Assembly: GCA_025056115.1 (NCBI GenBank)
Contig: JANWVM010000013.1
Location: 11,110-52,141 of the forward strand
Length of the DNA: 41,032 bases
Direction of reading: 5' to 3'
Source of the DNA: Gloeomargarita sp. SKYG116
Lineage (GTDB): Bacteria; Cyanobacteriota; Cyanobacteriia; Gloeomargaritales; Gloeomargaritaceae
Shown here: piece by piece, positions 7,384 to 16,629 of the stretch
Position numbering within the stretch: position 1 is the first letter of the stretch
Layout: each line of letters begins with the position of its first letter
Position numbers and translations under genes: made by a program
Notes under the pieces: model-generated
The model's input: only the letters and a program-made list of their open reading frames with translations
The model's database searches: none
What the model was told of the DNA's origin: nothing

Positions 7384-10300
7384 ATGGCGCGTTCTCGACG
7401 GGTACACGCACTGCGGTTGCAACAAGGTCTTCTCATTTGGCTACTGAGCCGTTATTACCGGGCGAAGAAAGATGGTGGGTTTGTCCTACCTACAGCCACG
7501 CTGCTGATCATCGTGGCGTTTTTAATCATGATTGGCTTGGTGGCCCGGACGGCTAACCGCGTGGTTCAGGTAGCAGGACAGCGGGAACGGGTTGTCATCG
7601 AAGGTCCCACTTCCGAATCCATTGACCGGGCGCGGGCGAAGCTGGAGTACCTGTTTACTCGAGAAAGCCGGTTGTCCCGTGAGCAGCGCGAGCAAGAGAT
7701 TGAAGACTTGTTAGGGCACCGGCGACGGGATAATACTGGGCGAGTCGTTGGAGCAGCAGCGGTTAACGATGTCTATACGCTACCCGACGAAGTGCGCTGC
7801 GCTAGCCAGGATGGGAGATGTTTTGATGCGCCAGCTACTTACACGCCGGACAATATTGCACCCACGTGGGCTTACCGAGTGGATTTGAATGGCAATGGCC
7901 GCACGACAGACCCGCAGGATGGCGTAGCAGTTTATAGCATTATTGGGCGTGTTACACGCGCTGGTAGGAGTGCCGTACCCCGTGAAGGTTACACGCTGCT
8001 TCCAGACCGCAGGCAACGAGCTGCTAATTTTGTAGTCAACAACGCCCCTGTCCAAGCTGAGCAGGGTGATGCATTCTGTCAAGGTGCAGCGGGGGCTGGT
8101 GGTGGTTTTAATGAAGATACAGGGCGCTTTACGAGCGCTAGTAGTGCGGACGAGTACAAAAATTTTCAAGTCTATGCAGTTACTATTCCCAATCGGATTG
8201 GTCAGGACCCACAGCTGACCCTGAACGCAGCGGTATTTCAACAAGACCGTACCTACATAGGTGCTGGTAAGTGGGGTGCTTGGTTCCGCTATGACATTGA
8301 GATTCAGCGGCCCCCTCAATTTAACTGGAATGGGGCTATGCATACGGAAGGGTCCCTGATTTTGTACAGTCCCTTTGCTCCCCTGACAAGCTATCTCGTT
8401 AGTGCGCCTAATTCTTGCTACTACGTGCCGCCTTTCAACTCCCTGATTTCAACACGGGGGTTGCTGATGAGTGGCACGACAGATACCAATACGGATGACC
8501 CTGGGCCTAGTGTCTTTATCCATCTGCATCCTGGCGGGCGACAAGCACCAACCCAAATAATTCGTTTATCCCGTGGTGCTGGTCACCCCAACCCGCCGGG
8601 TCCTGGACAGTTTGATAACGATGATGCGGTGCGCAGTGGCTTTCTGCCGGCTGACATTGCCATAGACCCGCTCCACTTAGTTTTGACGGGGATTCCTTTG
8701 CCACGGCGGCGACCGGCAGGAACAGAAACCTATGACACCTATGTAGATTCCAATTTCTTTGGCGGTGCTTTGTCGCGACGGGTTCGAGTGGGCCGGTGTG
8801 AGGTACCGCCCTATGTAGATGACACGTATCGAGCGGACAATCGCTTGGGTCCTAAACCGTCCTATGAGCGGGGTAGCTGCGATGGTATCCAACCCTGGAC
8901 GGGCCGCGCTGGCGATCCCATTACCGATCCCAAGCTGATTAGTAACATCGCTCCCCCCGACAAGCCAGAGGACTATGGGCTGGATGGCTACTGGGAACGG
9001 CGCGCCTTGGGTCAAGGGATGAAGGTGATTGTGGGCCAGCGGCTGGAGCTGGGCAATGTCGGCGTCTGGGGTAGCTGGCGGACGTATGGGACTGTTAGTG
9101 GGACATGGAATCACTGGCAATCATGGAGCGCAACACCTGACCGTCGAGGCCAGTTGATTGACTCTAATGTCCCTACTACTAATCCCTACTTCAACGCTGG
9201 AACCAACCCCGAGAGTAGAGAAATCTATGGTTTACTCTTCCGGCCTGACACGATTATCAGAGCAGGGTCGCAAACGATTCCAGCACCGGGAGCTGCTGAT
9301 CCTTTGTACCCACCGTTGTTGCTTGGTTCTGTGATTGCTTCGACAAGTGAATACGAGTGGGGAACTATGCCGGCTCTACAGTTTGGCAGCCGTCTCAACT
9401 GGCAGTTGCACCGGCGTACCCAGCGGGACAATCTCGCAGCAGTGCAGGCGACAGCAGTCTATTACTATCGTGCGCAAGACCGGAGTTTGCCCTTGTTGTG
9501 CCTATCGAGTACGATTCACCCTGGAACAGAGGCGAGTTATCTCAATAGCATTACCTACGGCGATCCGGTGAGTCCGGCTGACCCGAATTCTGCTCAGGGT
9601 TTAACCCGCTATCCTCGCTTGAATGCCAACTTTGTCCGGCCCGTGGGAACCCAGGCACTCTTTCCGCCTGCGGACTTTTTCACCGGGCGGGGAACGGCCA
9701 ATATGGAGTACGGCGACGCGCTGAACCCACTTGACCCTCCGTTCGATGAAGAAGACTTTGACCGAGGGACGGCCTTGATGAAGGCGTTGACCAACTTGGC
9801 GTATTTTGCCGGTGACCCAAATGGGGCTTACCCGCCGTTGCAACGTCCTCAAGGGAGTACCCAGGTGCATCCTGACCCTGTGCTGACCATGTGGGGGAAT
9901 TTCTCCAACCTGCGACGGACGATTGGGATGCTAGGGAGTACAAGCTATGACCAACTCCCTCCGGCGGATCAGGCGAATCTACACACCGCAGGTTGCACGC
10001 TGGGAATCCTGGCGGACAACGTTTACTGGTACCTGGATTGGGGTTATCGTGGGCGTGGTCGTGACTTCTATATGTCGGGTAATCCTGATCAGCCATACCA
10101 AAACGAGCCTCCCACTCCTAATGTCCCACCCAATCCGCCCAACCAAGCGTCACCAGGTGACCGGGGAAGTTCTCCCAATATCGAAATCAACCTGAAGCGC
10201 CTGGCCGCGACCCTGCGGATGTTGCAGGATGGGCGTGAAGGTGCTGGCAATTATGAGATGGGACATGGCATCCTGGATTTCATTCCCAAGGGTGCAAGTA

Positions 10301-12771
10301 ACTGTCCTGTCAACCAATCTCCGCCTAACCCCAACTGCTACAACATTCCTGCGGAGTACTACATTGCGGCGCTGGCGCGGATTCGAGATAGCTTTGCAAC
10401 AGAACCCAACTGGAATACCGATCCTAACTCCAACTACCAGCGCTGGAACCGGCTGGTGTACCTGGCGCGGTTTGTGAACACTTGGTTGCAAATTGTGCGA
10501 GACCGTACCTATGGGTTCCGGGAGTATTTGCCGGGAGATCCGGTGTTCAGCGACGGTAGCTCCAATCGCACGATGAACCATGACCGAGACCAGAACAACC
10601 GTCGCTTGAGTTACCGTTTCCGCACAGCCAAAACTCATCCCGCAGACCCCTACGGTCCGCCTTTACCTCCGGATCCTCGCAACTTCAACCCGAATGACCT
10701 ATTGAGTGATCTACTTAACCCGCGCGTCGACCTGCCTTGCGACCTTAGCTTGGCTGACATCAACTACTTTGGATATCAGGTCGGGAACAATCCAACTGAC
10801 CGTAACAATGCTTTGGTTGAGCGAGAAATGATTGCTCTGGCCCGGTTGTGTCCGACGCAGCCCAAGTATCCATCTTTGTATTACCTGTTCCCAGGGGATT
10901 TGAACTCGGATGGGCAGGTTGGCGCAGGCGACCAGCACGGTCATGATGGAACGTCGGGGATCAACATGCGCAATAGTGACGACCCCAGCCCCTACAACCA
11001 ACCAAGTGGAAGCCCAACGAATCGAAACGAGAGATTCTCAGAGCCATATGTGCTAGGCCAATACATTGCGGAAGATGCGAACCGATTAGTTACTTACGAG
11101 CCATTTCCTGCGTCTGATTTAGAAGCGATGCGTCTGGCTGCTCGGGCTGGTTCGGACTACAACCCAAGGGACTGGCAGTTACCGGTGACTCAAGAACTCC
11201 CGGCTGGTGGGGGTAGTTTGCCACGGGATGCCAATGTCAATACGGCAGACCTATATCAGAAGGAGACTGACTTGATCATCAGTCGTTTCCAACCGAGCAA
11301 TGCCCGCCTGCTTCTGTCTGCCTACCGTACTGGCTTGGCTGAAAAGGCCCTGTTCAACGGACGGGAGTTGCAAACGGCGCGGGTGATGGACTTTGACATT
11401 GACCTGCTGCGGCGAGTTGACCGAGGGCCAAGGGGAGCCAATGATGCCTGGCTATCGGTGAGCAGTGGTATTGTCTATGCCTTCCGCGAAGATGCCATGC
11501 GAGAAGACGCCATTGCCCGCCCAGCAAACAGCACTTGGGACAGCTATTTGGCCGAATGGCGTAATCAATACCTGGATGGTCCAAGCTTGCCTTTCCGTAT
11601 GAACTACGACCCGCGCCGGCCATCGGACCCTCCGCTTGCACCCTCAGGCTTGAGTATTAAGCCGGTGGACTATTACGCCGACCCCAGCCGCCGGGTACAT
11701 GGGTTCCGCCTGATGAATGGCAACGATGTCAGCCGGATTGGCGGGAATCTTCCACCAGACCAGAACATCTACGGGCTGACATTTGTCAGTGATAACCCCG
11801 TCTATGTGATGACTCAATGGGCACGGGGTCGTAGTGGGTTTAACCTGCATATGAACGCGGCTGGTAATCCGATGGAAGAATTTCTGCAAGCCCTACCCTT
11901 CCCTTACGACTTCAACCAGTTTTATGGTCGGTCGGATCGCAACTATGCCTTCGCTACACCAGGTGGCGATACCTGGCGACCAGTCGAAATCCTAGCAGAT
12001 GCAGTTAGCTTGGTTACCCATAACTTCTGCGATGGGTATATCGAGCACGGTATCCGTAACGTACAGGATATTGACGGCCAGTTTGGCAACGAATGCACAA
12101 GCGGCAGCCCGTCGTTTAGAAATACCTTCCCCATCATAAGCCCCGATCTTGCTAACAATCCAGGCAGTGTTCCCCGTAACGGCTGGGCACGCGAATTTCC
12201 TTATGACCTGGGGTCGCCAATTATAGTGGGTAGCGACGGCACGCATCGTCTGCAGCAGACGGGTGCTACCCAAGCCATCGTGGGCGTTGACAACTACATG
12301 GATGCTGCGACTCGTTTTGGCCGTCGCTATGACTTTGTGCCCCTGCGGGGTACGGACTACACGGTCAATGCTGTGATTATCAGTGGTCTAGTGCCTTCAC
12401 GGCGAGGTCAACCCTATGGTGGCCTGCACAATTTCCCGCGGTTTCTGGAGGTTCAGCAAACTCCACTCCGGATTCAGGGGTCACTGCTGCAACTCAACTT
12501 CAGTAACTACGCTACAGGCCCCTTTGACTTCGATGCTCTGGAGCGGGACCGTGTGGGTGATACAGTTAATACATACTTCCCGTACTATGAACCGCCCCTA
12601 CGTTTCTGGGGATATGACCCAGCGCTGCAGTATGCACCGGCGGGCCCAGCATCCAAGCGCTTCCTGATGCTGTCTAACGCTCGGAATGAATACTTCTTGG
12701 AACTTGGGGCGCAAGACCCTTACATCTGCCGGTTGCGGCAATTCGTAACTCCCAACTTGACCTGCCCCTGA
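7384..12771 (+). CDS. hpsA: Giant pseudopilin-like surface protein HpsA
   Basis: A 1795-aa protein of the hormogonium polysaccharide HpsA type, which acts with type IV pilus-like machinery in polysaccharide secretion and motility of filamentous cyanobacteria. It has a basic leader of about 32 residues, then GGFVLPTATLLIIVAFLIM, a prepilin-like segment cut after Gly32 but with Thr instead of Glu at +5. The region TANRVVQVAGQRERVV and SIDRARAKLEYLF matches my recall of HpsA N-termini. The rest is a large extracellular region rich in Asn, Pro, Tyr and Gly, with few Cys and no clear enzymatic motif. Calcium-loop-like sites are VDLNGNGRTTDPQDG (about residue 170) and DLNSDGQVGAGD (residue 1172). 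It is followed after 13 bp by hpsB. Confidence 0.85.
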   Translation: MARSRRVHALRLQQGLLIWLLSRYYRAKKDGGFVLPTATLLIIVAFLIMIGLVARTANRVVQVAGQRERVVIEGPTSESIDRARAKLEYLFTRESRLSREQREQEIEDLLGHRRRDNTGRVVGAAAVNDVYTLPDEVRCASQDGRCFDAPATYTPDNIAPTWAYRVDLNGNGRTTDPQDGVAVYSIIGRVTRAGRSAVPREGYTLLPDRRQRAANFVVNNAPVQAEQGDAFCQGAAGAGGGFNEDTGRFTSASSADEYKNFQVYAVTIPNRIGQDPQLTLNAAVFQQDRTYIGAGKWGAWFRYDIEIQRPPQFNWNGAMHTEGSLILYSPFAPLTSYLVSAPNSCYYVPPFNSLISTRGLLMSGTTDTNTDDPGPSVFIHLHPGGRQAPTQIIRLSRGAGHPNPPGPGQFDNDDAVRSGFLPADIAIDPLHLVLTGIPLPRRRPAGTETYDTYVDSNFFGGALSRRVRVGRCEVPPYVDDTYRADNRLGPKPSYERGSCDGIQPWTGRAGDPITDPKLISNIAPPDKPEDYGLDGYWERRALGQGMKVIVGQRLELGNVGVWGSWRTYGTVSGTWNHWQSWSATPDRRGQLIDSNVPTTNPYFNAGTNPESREIYGLLFRPDTIIRAGSQTIPAPGAADPLYPPLLLGSVIASTSEYEWGTMPALQFGSRLNWQLHRRTQRDNLAAVQATAVYYYRAQDRSLPLLCLSSTIHPGTEASYLNSITYGDPVSPADPNSAQGLTRYPRLNANFVRPVGTQALFPPADFFTGRGTANMEYGDALNPLDPPFDEEDFDRGTALMKALTNLAYFAGDPNGAYPPLQRPQGSTQVHPDPVLTMWGNFSNLRRTIGMLGSTSYDQLPPADQANLHTAGCTLGILADNVYWYLDWGYRGRGRDFYMSGNPDQPYQNEPPTPNVPPNPPNQASPGDRGSSPNIEINLKRLAATLRMLQDGREGAGNYEMGHGILDFIPKGASNCPVNQSPPNPNCYNIPAEYYIAALARIRDSFATEPNWNTDPNSNYQRWNRLVYLARFVNTWLQIVRDRTYGFREYLPGDPVFSDGSSNRTMNHDRDQNNRRLSYRFRTAKTHPADPYGPPLPPDPRNFNPNDLLSDLLNPRVDLPCDLSLADINYFGYQVGNNPTDRNNALVEREMIALARLCPTQPKYPSLYYLFPGDLNSDGQVGAGDQHGHDGTSGINMRNSDDPSPYNQPSGSPTNRNERFSEPYVLGQYIAEDANRLVTYEPFPASDLEAMRLAARAGSDYNPRDWQLPVTQELPAGGGSLPRDANVNTADLYQKETDLIISRFQPSNARLLLSAYRTGLAEKALFNGRELQTARVMDFDIDLLRRVDRGPRGANDAWLSVSSGIVYAFREDAMREDAIARPANSTWDSYLAEWRNQYLDGPSLPFRMNYDPRRPSDPPLAPSGLSIKPVDYYADPSRRVHGFRLMNGNDVSRIGGNLPPDQNIYGLTFVSDNPVYVMTQWARGRSGFNLHMNAAGNPMEEFLQALPFPYDFNQFYGRSDRNYAFATPGGDTWRPVEILADAVSLVTHNFCDGYIEHGIRNVQDIDGQFGNECTSGSPSFRNTFPIISPDLANNPGSVPRNGWAREFPYDLGSPIIVGSDGTHRLQQTGATQAIVGVDNYMDAATRFGRRYDFVPLRGTDYTVNAVIISGLVPSRRGQPYGGLHNFPRFLEVQQTPLRIQGSLLQLNFSNYATGPFDFDALERDRVGDTVNTYFPYYEPPLRFWGYDPALQYAPAGPASKRFLMLSNARNEYFLELGAQDPYICRLRQFVTPNLTCP

Positions 12772-12784
12772 TGGAGGTACAACC

Positions 12785-13468
12785 ATGCGGCCTAAGCAGT
12801 TGCAGATACAGAGCGGTGGGTTCAGCTTAATTGAAGTTGTCGTGGCCACTGCCATTATTGGTCTCACGGCAGCGCTGATCCCGCCAATTGTTGCTCTTTC
12901 GGTTGCCGCTCGTGCTCAGAGCCAGCGAGTTGAGCAAGCTTATTTCTTGGCCCAGGGATACATCGATCTCGTGCGACTGAGGATGGAAAGGGGGCCAGCA
13001 GGTGGAAGTGTGTCTGATTTCATTAACGACATCAACAGGATAGTTCCTCCGAATAGTGCTACTTCGCTGGACGCGGTTCCACCACCAGCGGCTAATGCGT
13101 TGAGGAATGCTCCGCTTTGTGATTTGAGAAATCCCAATCCAAATGCGGGCCTTTGTCGCATCGATATTAATGCTGACGGGCGGCCAGATTTCGGAACACA
13201 GGCGTTTCGAGTTCGGCAGCAGCTAGCTTCAGATGGCAGGCCGATAGCCTTCGTTTTTGGGGTGCGGGTGTATCCGCGAGCCGTAGTGCAGGGAACCTAC
13301 ACCGGGCCGCTGGGGATTCGACCCGCAGCTGTCCGCTTAGGGGCAATAGAGGCTGTCAGTAACCCCCTGGCGGTGCAATATGGACGGGTGTTTATGCCAG
13401 ATGCACCTGATTCTTTGTTGAATCTGTGCTTAGTGTTAGGTGGTGACCAGGCTAGGTGTCGTCAGTAG
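12785..13468 (+). CDS. hpsB: Pseudopilin HpsB
   Basis: A 227-aa minor pseudopilin. A 12-residue leader ends in GG, followed by FSLIEVVVATAIIGLTAAL, a canonical type IV prepilin site with Glu at +5 and an N-terminal transmembrane helix. It would be processed by prepilin peptidase and inserted in the inner membrane as part of a pilus or secretion pseudopilus. The C-terminal region has a DINADGRPDFG loop (about residue 125) resembling a calcium-binding loop. A GGAGGT ribosome site sits upstream of ATG 12785. It is second in the operon. The HpsB name rests on position after hpsA and on the N-terminus. Confidence 0.78.
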   Translation: MRPKQLQIQSGGFSLIEVVVATAIIGLTAALIPPIVALSVAARAQSQRVEQAYFLAQGYIDLVRLRMERGPAGGSVSDFINDINRIVPPNSATSLDAVPPPAANALRNAPLCDLRNPNPNAGLCRIDINADGRPDFGTQAFRVRQQLASDGRPIAFVFGVRVYPRAVVQGTYTGPLGIRPAAVRLGAIEAVSNPLAVQYGRVFMPDAPDSLLNLCLVLGGDQARCRQ

Positions 13469-13490
13469 GGGGGCAAGGAGAATGCAAGTC

Positions 13491-14507
13491 ATGCGCAGAT
13501 GGTTGCTAACAATGCTTCAGTCCAAGAATCGCTTAGCTCGCGCTGGGTTTACGGTAGCTGAGCTGCTGGTTGGTGCGACACTGGGGGTGGTGCTGTTAGG
13601 CGGGATGATGTACCTGGTTACTGAGATGCTCCGCACCGAGCGCACGGAGACAGCGCGTAGCGAGACCGAGCGGGAAATGGCGCAGGCGTTGGACTACATT
13701 GCGTCGGAACTGCGGGAAGCGGTGTTGGTCTATGACCGGAACTGCTTGGGAGCTGATGGCACAGGGAATGGTACAACTTGCCAGGGACTGAGACTGCCGC
13801 GCAATACGGTGCTGGCGTTTTGGAAGCGGGAAGAGCTGCCGGATTTGAATCTTCTGAATCTCTCTGGAGCGCCTTCTGATGAATACGCCGTTCTCGATTG
13901 GTATGCCCGAAATCGCTGTGGGGGAAACCAAGATTGCCAGCGAGTGATGAACTACACTCGCACACAGTACGTACTGGTTGTGTACGTGTTGTGCCGCAAC
14001 CCTGGTGGGCCGCCTACTCGGCCTGGTGGACCTGCTTGCGGTTTTACTACTGATACGCAGCCTCGTGGCCCAGCGCGGATTGTACGGGGGTATTTCTACC
14101 AGTACCAATGGGCTCCCTCCTTTGCGGACCGTCTCGCCAATCTCGACCCATTGACAGGTCCTACATGGCCTAGTACTATCCCGCACTGGAATGGACCTAA
14201 TTCCGATACCGCTATCTTAGTTTCCAATGTGGATTGGACTGGGGACCGTGTTTCTATCAATTGCCCACCAGGTTACCTATCTTCCACAGGTGCAGGGTCG
14301 GATACGGGGTTTCCATCGTTTTTCGCCTGTGTGCGGGAGCGGGTTGGAGAGGGTACTGGCTTTGTGCAGGATGTGTATCTCTACCTGCGGGGGAATGCCG
14401 CTGAACGGGCCGGCTTACGGGAAATTGAGCGGGGGACTAATCAGTTCCGTCCAGCAGTAGAAACCCAAGTGCGCACCCGTGGAAGCTACAACCGGCGACC
14501 CAGTTAA
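13491..14507 (+). CDS. hpsC: Pseudopilin HpsC
   Basis: A minor pseudopilin of about 338 aa in the PilW/GspJ size range. I chose ATG 13491 because AAGGAG at 13475-13480 then lies 10 nt upstream. ATG 13482 would be only 1 nt from it, and the GTG at 13440 would overlap hpsB. The leader ends at Gly19, then FTVAELLVGATLGVVLLGGMM, a prepilin helix with Glu at +5. The segment ETEREMAQALDYIASELREAV is the helical continuation typical of PilW/GspJ. The distal domain has several Cys. It lies 22 bp after hpsB and 18 bp before the next pseudopilin. Confidence 0.78.
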   Translation: MRRWLLTMLQSKNRLARAGFTVAELLVGATLGVVLLGGMMYLVTEMLRTERTETARSETEREMAQALDYIASELREAVLVYDRNCLGADGTGNGTTCQGLRLPRNTVLAFWKREELPDLNLLNLSGAPSDEYAVLDWYARNRCGGNQDCQRVMNYTRTQYVLVVYVLCRNPGGPPTRPGGPACGFTTDTQPRGPARIVRGYFYQYQWAPSFADRLANLDPLTGPTWPSTIPHWNGPNSDTAILVSNVDWTGDRVSINCPPGYLSSTGAGSDTGFPSFFACVRERVGEGTGFVQDVYLYLRGNAAERAGLREIERGTNQFRPAVETQVRTRGSYNRRPS

Positions 14508-14525
14508 CTTTAGGAGGTAAACCCT

Positions 14526-15095
14526 ATGCAACCGGTCAAAGCTAATCAAGGATTTACTCTAGTTGAAGTTGTCGTTATCGCTGTCATCATAGGCATCTTA
14601 GCTGCGATTGCTGCACCTAGTTGGCTGGCTATTCTGACGCGCCAGCGTTTGTACAACGCCCGTGCTAACGCTCTAGACAAAATCCGCGAAGCCCAAAGTC
14701 AAGCCATTCGCACCTCGCGCCCTTGGGAAGTTTGTTTTCGGGATAGAAATGGCTTTGTGGAAGTGTCAGTGCAACCGGGGGGGCGTGCATATAACTGCCG
14801 GAATCATACCAGTTGGCAATCTCTCATGGACAGCGATGCCCGTACAGTTGCTATTGACCCTGCCAATACCACTTCAAATCCACAATTTGGCACCAACCCC
14901 ACGGATGGTTACAGCTTCCGTTTTGGCCCGTTCGGTGATAGGGCTGGCCTCGGAGGCAGTGATCCACAGTTGGTATTTATTCCTCGGGGGCAACCCAGAG
15001 GGCCGTACTATTGCGTAGTTGCTGAAGGTATTATTGGTCAGGTACGCGAAGGAAAATTGCAGCGGACTAACGAGGGCCGACTGAGGTGCCGATAA
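14526..15095 (+). CDS. GspH/FimT-family pseudopilin
   Basis: A 189-aa pseudopilin and the fourth gene of the hps operon. It has a short 9-residue leader, then FTLVEVVVIAVIIGILAAIA with Glu at +5, ALDKIREAQSQAIRTSRP typical of GspH/FimT helices, and a beta-rich C-terminal domain with a few Cys (WEVCFRD, AYNCRN, YYCVVAEG). A very strong AGGAGGT ribosome site precedes ATG 14526. In filamentous species a fourth pseudopilin called HpsD occurs in this neighbourhood, but I cannot tell whether this is its ortholog. It probably primes or caps the pseudopilus together with HpsB and HpsC. Confidence 0.85.
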   Translation: MQPVKANQGFTLVEVVVIAVIIGILAAIAAPSWLAILTRQRLYNARANALDKIREAQSQAIRTSRPWEVCFRDRNGFVEVSVQPGGRAYNCRNHTSWQSLMDSDARTVAIDPANTTSNPQFGTNPTDGYSFRFGPFGDRAGLGGSDPQLVFIPRGQPRGPYYCVVAEGIIGQVREGKLQRTNEGRLRCR

Positions 15096-15134
15096 TGGCG
15101 CTGAAGTGTAGTTAGTCTGCTCCGAACTAAACCG

Positions 15135-15578
15135 ATGAATACCCCTTCGCTCTACGAAACCGACTACCAACTCTGGCTGGAAAAAACGCTTGCCTGTATC
15201 CGCGCAGGCGACTGGTCACAAGTGGACGTGGAACACTTAGTCGAGGAGCTGGAGGACTTGGGCCAGAGTAATCAACACGCGGTTGCTAGCTACTTGATGC
15301 GTTTGTGTGAGCATTTACTGAAGCTGAAATACTGGGATGCGGAACGGGAACGATGCTATCGGGGCTGGCTTGTCGAAATCCGTAACTTTCGCATTGAAAT
15401 CCAAGACCGTCTGAAGCGTAGCCCAAGTCTCTATCCCTTCGTCGAGGACATCTTCAGCCGCCAGTATCAACGAGGTCGAAAACTGTTTTTGGATGGCAGC
15501 GGGTTAGACGACAAGCTGGTTCCCGAAACACCCCCCTTTACCCTGGAACAAGCCCTAGATGAAAACTGGCTACCCTAG
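15135..15578 (+). CDS. DUF29 family protein
   Basis: A 147-aa soluble protein of unknown function. The pattern YETDYQLWLEKTLACIRAGDW, followed by DVEHLVEELEDLG and HLLKLKYW, is that of the DUF29 family, which is abundant and often multi-copy in cyanobacteria. It has no signal or membrane segment. It is 39 bp downstream of the last pseudopilin and 5 bp upstream of the ABC ATPase, so it may be cotranscribed with both. Links of DUF29 to mobile or toxin-like loci have been suggested for the family, but nothing here shows such a role. Confidence 0.85.
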   Translation: MNTPSLYETDYQLWLEKTLACIRAGDWSQVDVEHLVEELEDLGQSNQHAVASYLMRLCEHLLKLKYWDAERERCYRGWLVEIRNFRIEIQDRLKRSPSLYPFVEDIFSRQYQRGRKLFLDGSGLDDKLVPETPPFTLEQALDENWLP

Positions 15579-15583
15579 AGAAC

Positions 15584-16492
15584 ATGGAACTCATTGCCCA
15601 GGACCTGTGGAAGTATTACGGCCAGCGGGCAGTGGTGCAGGGAGTGAGCTTGCGCCTGCAACCCGGTGAAATCCTGGGCTTGTTGGGACCCAATGGCGCT
15701 GGCAAGACCACCACTTTTGGGATGCTCTACGGGGCGGTGATCCCCCATCGCGGGCTGGTACAGATTGGTCCTTACCACGTCCAACGCCAAGGGCGACAAG
15801 CACGACGACTGCTCGGCGTTGTGACCCAAGAAGACAATCTCGACCCCGATTTCACGGTTTGGGAAAATTTAGTTTTTTTTGCCCATCACTATCGCATCAC
15901 GGGCCGACCGGCCAAACAACGGGCGTGGGAACTGCTAGCAGAAATGGACTTGACGGACTACGCGCACCAGCGGGTGGATGTGCTCTCTGGGGGATTGAAA
16001 CGGCGGTTGGTGCTGGCCAGAGCTTTGATCCACCGGCCCAAAATCATCTTCTTGGATGAACCCACGACTGGCTTAGACCCCGATGCTCGCCAAGCCTTCT
16101 GGCGGCGGATTGCTCAACTCAAACAAGAGGGCTGTGCGGTGCTGCTGACCACCCATTACATGGACGAAGCCCAACGCCTGTGCGACCGGCTGCTATTGCT
16201 GCAACAAGGGGTGGTCGTTGACCAAGGCTCGCCGGAAGACTTGATTCAACGCATCATCGGGTCGGAAGTGGCGGAAATCGAAGGGGTCGAAGCTGCCGTC
16301 ATCCAGGATTTGGCTGAGCGGGCCGGCGTCTGGTGGCGACCCCTAGGGCAAGGCTATGTGGTGAGCTTGCCAGAACATCATTCCACCCTGTGGCAGGCGC
16401 TAGAACGTCTCGACAGCACTCGCCTCAGCCGTCGTCGGGCCAACTTGGAGGATGTCTTTTTGCGTTTAACCGGTCATGGTCTAGTGGAATGA
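15584..16492 (+). CDS. ABC transporter ATP-binding protein (drug/CcmA/NodI type)
   Basis: A 302-aa ABC-2 type ATPase that would power a membrane exporter. Motifs: Walker A GPNGAGKT at residues 35-42, signature LSGGLKRR, Walker [14 protein letters not shown], the switch His in [10 protein letters not shown], and a C-terminal regulatory extension (about 225-302) with the closing [11 protein letters not shown] typical of this subgroup. It starts 5 bp after the DUF29 gene. An ABC-2 permease normally follows directly; here the next gene is on the opposite strand and overlaps the last 19 bp, so the partner must be elsewhere. The substrate is unknown. Confidence 0.93.
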   Translation: MELIAQDLWKYYGQRAVVQGVSLRLQPGEILGLLGPNGAGKTTTFGMLYGAVIPHRGLVQIGPYHVQRQGRQARRLLGVVTQEDNLDPDFTVWENLVFFAHHYRITGRPAKQRAWELLAEMDLTDYAHQRVDVLSGGLKRRLVLARALIHRPKIIFLDEPTTGLDPDARQAFWRRIAQLKQEGCAVLLTTHYMDEAQRLCDRLLLLQQGVVVDQGSPEDLIQRIIGSEVAEIEGVEAAVIQDLAERAGVWWRPLGQGYVVSLPEHHSTLWQALERLDSTRLSRRRANLEDVFLRLTGHGLVE

Positions 16493-16629
16493 CGTCGCCG
16501 CCGGCACCGTTCGGAACAGTATTTCACTTCGTCCCAGCAATCGGCCCATTTTTTGCGCCAGGTGAATGGCCGCCCACAGACCAGACAAATTTTCTGCGGT
16601 AAATCACGCTTTTGTACACCCTTGGGCAT
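16474..16629 (-). CDS. 51-aa DUF2256-like zinc-ribbon protein
   Basis: A small gene encoding 51 residues from ATG 16629 to TGA 16474. The core [18 protein letters not shown], followed by [10 protein letters not shown], has four ordered Cys (CxxC ... CxxxC) and matches my memory of the DUF2256 family ([14 protein letters not shown], then YCSERCRR). It is probably a zinc-binding protein; its function is unknown. It overlaps the end of the upstream GDP-fucose synthase gene by 26 bp on the same strand, suggesting translational coupling. It also overlaps the 3' end of the convergent ABC ATPase gene by 19 bp. It fills what would otherwise look like a spacer. Confidence 0.82.
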   Translation of the reverse strand: MPKGVQKRDLPQKICLVCGRPFTWRKKWADCWDEVKYCSERCRRRRHSTRP

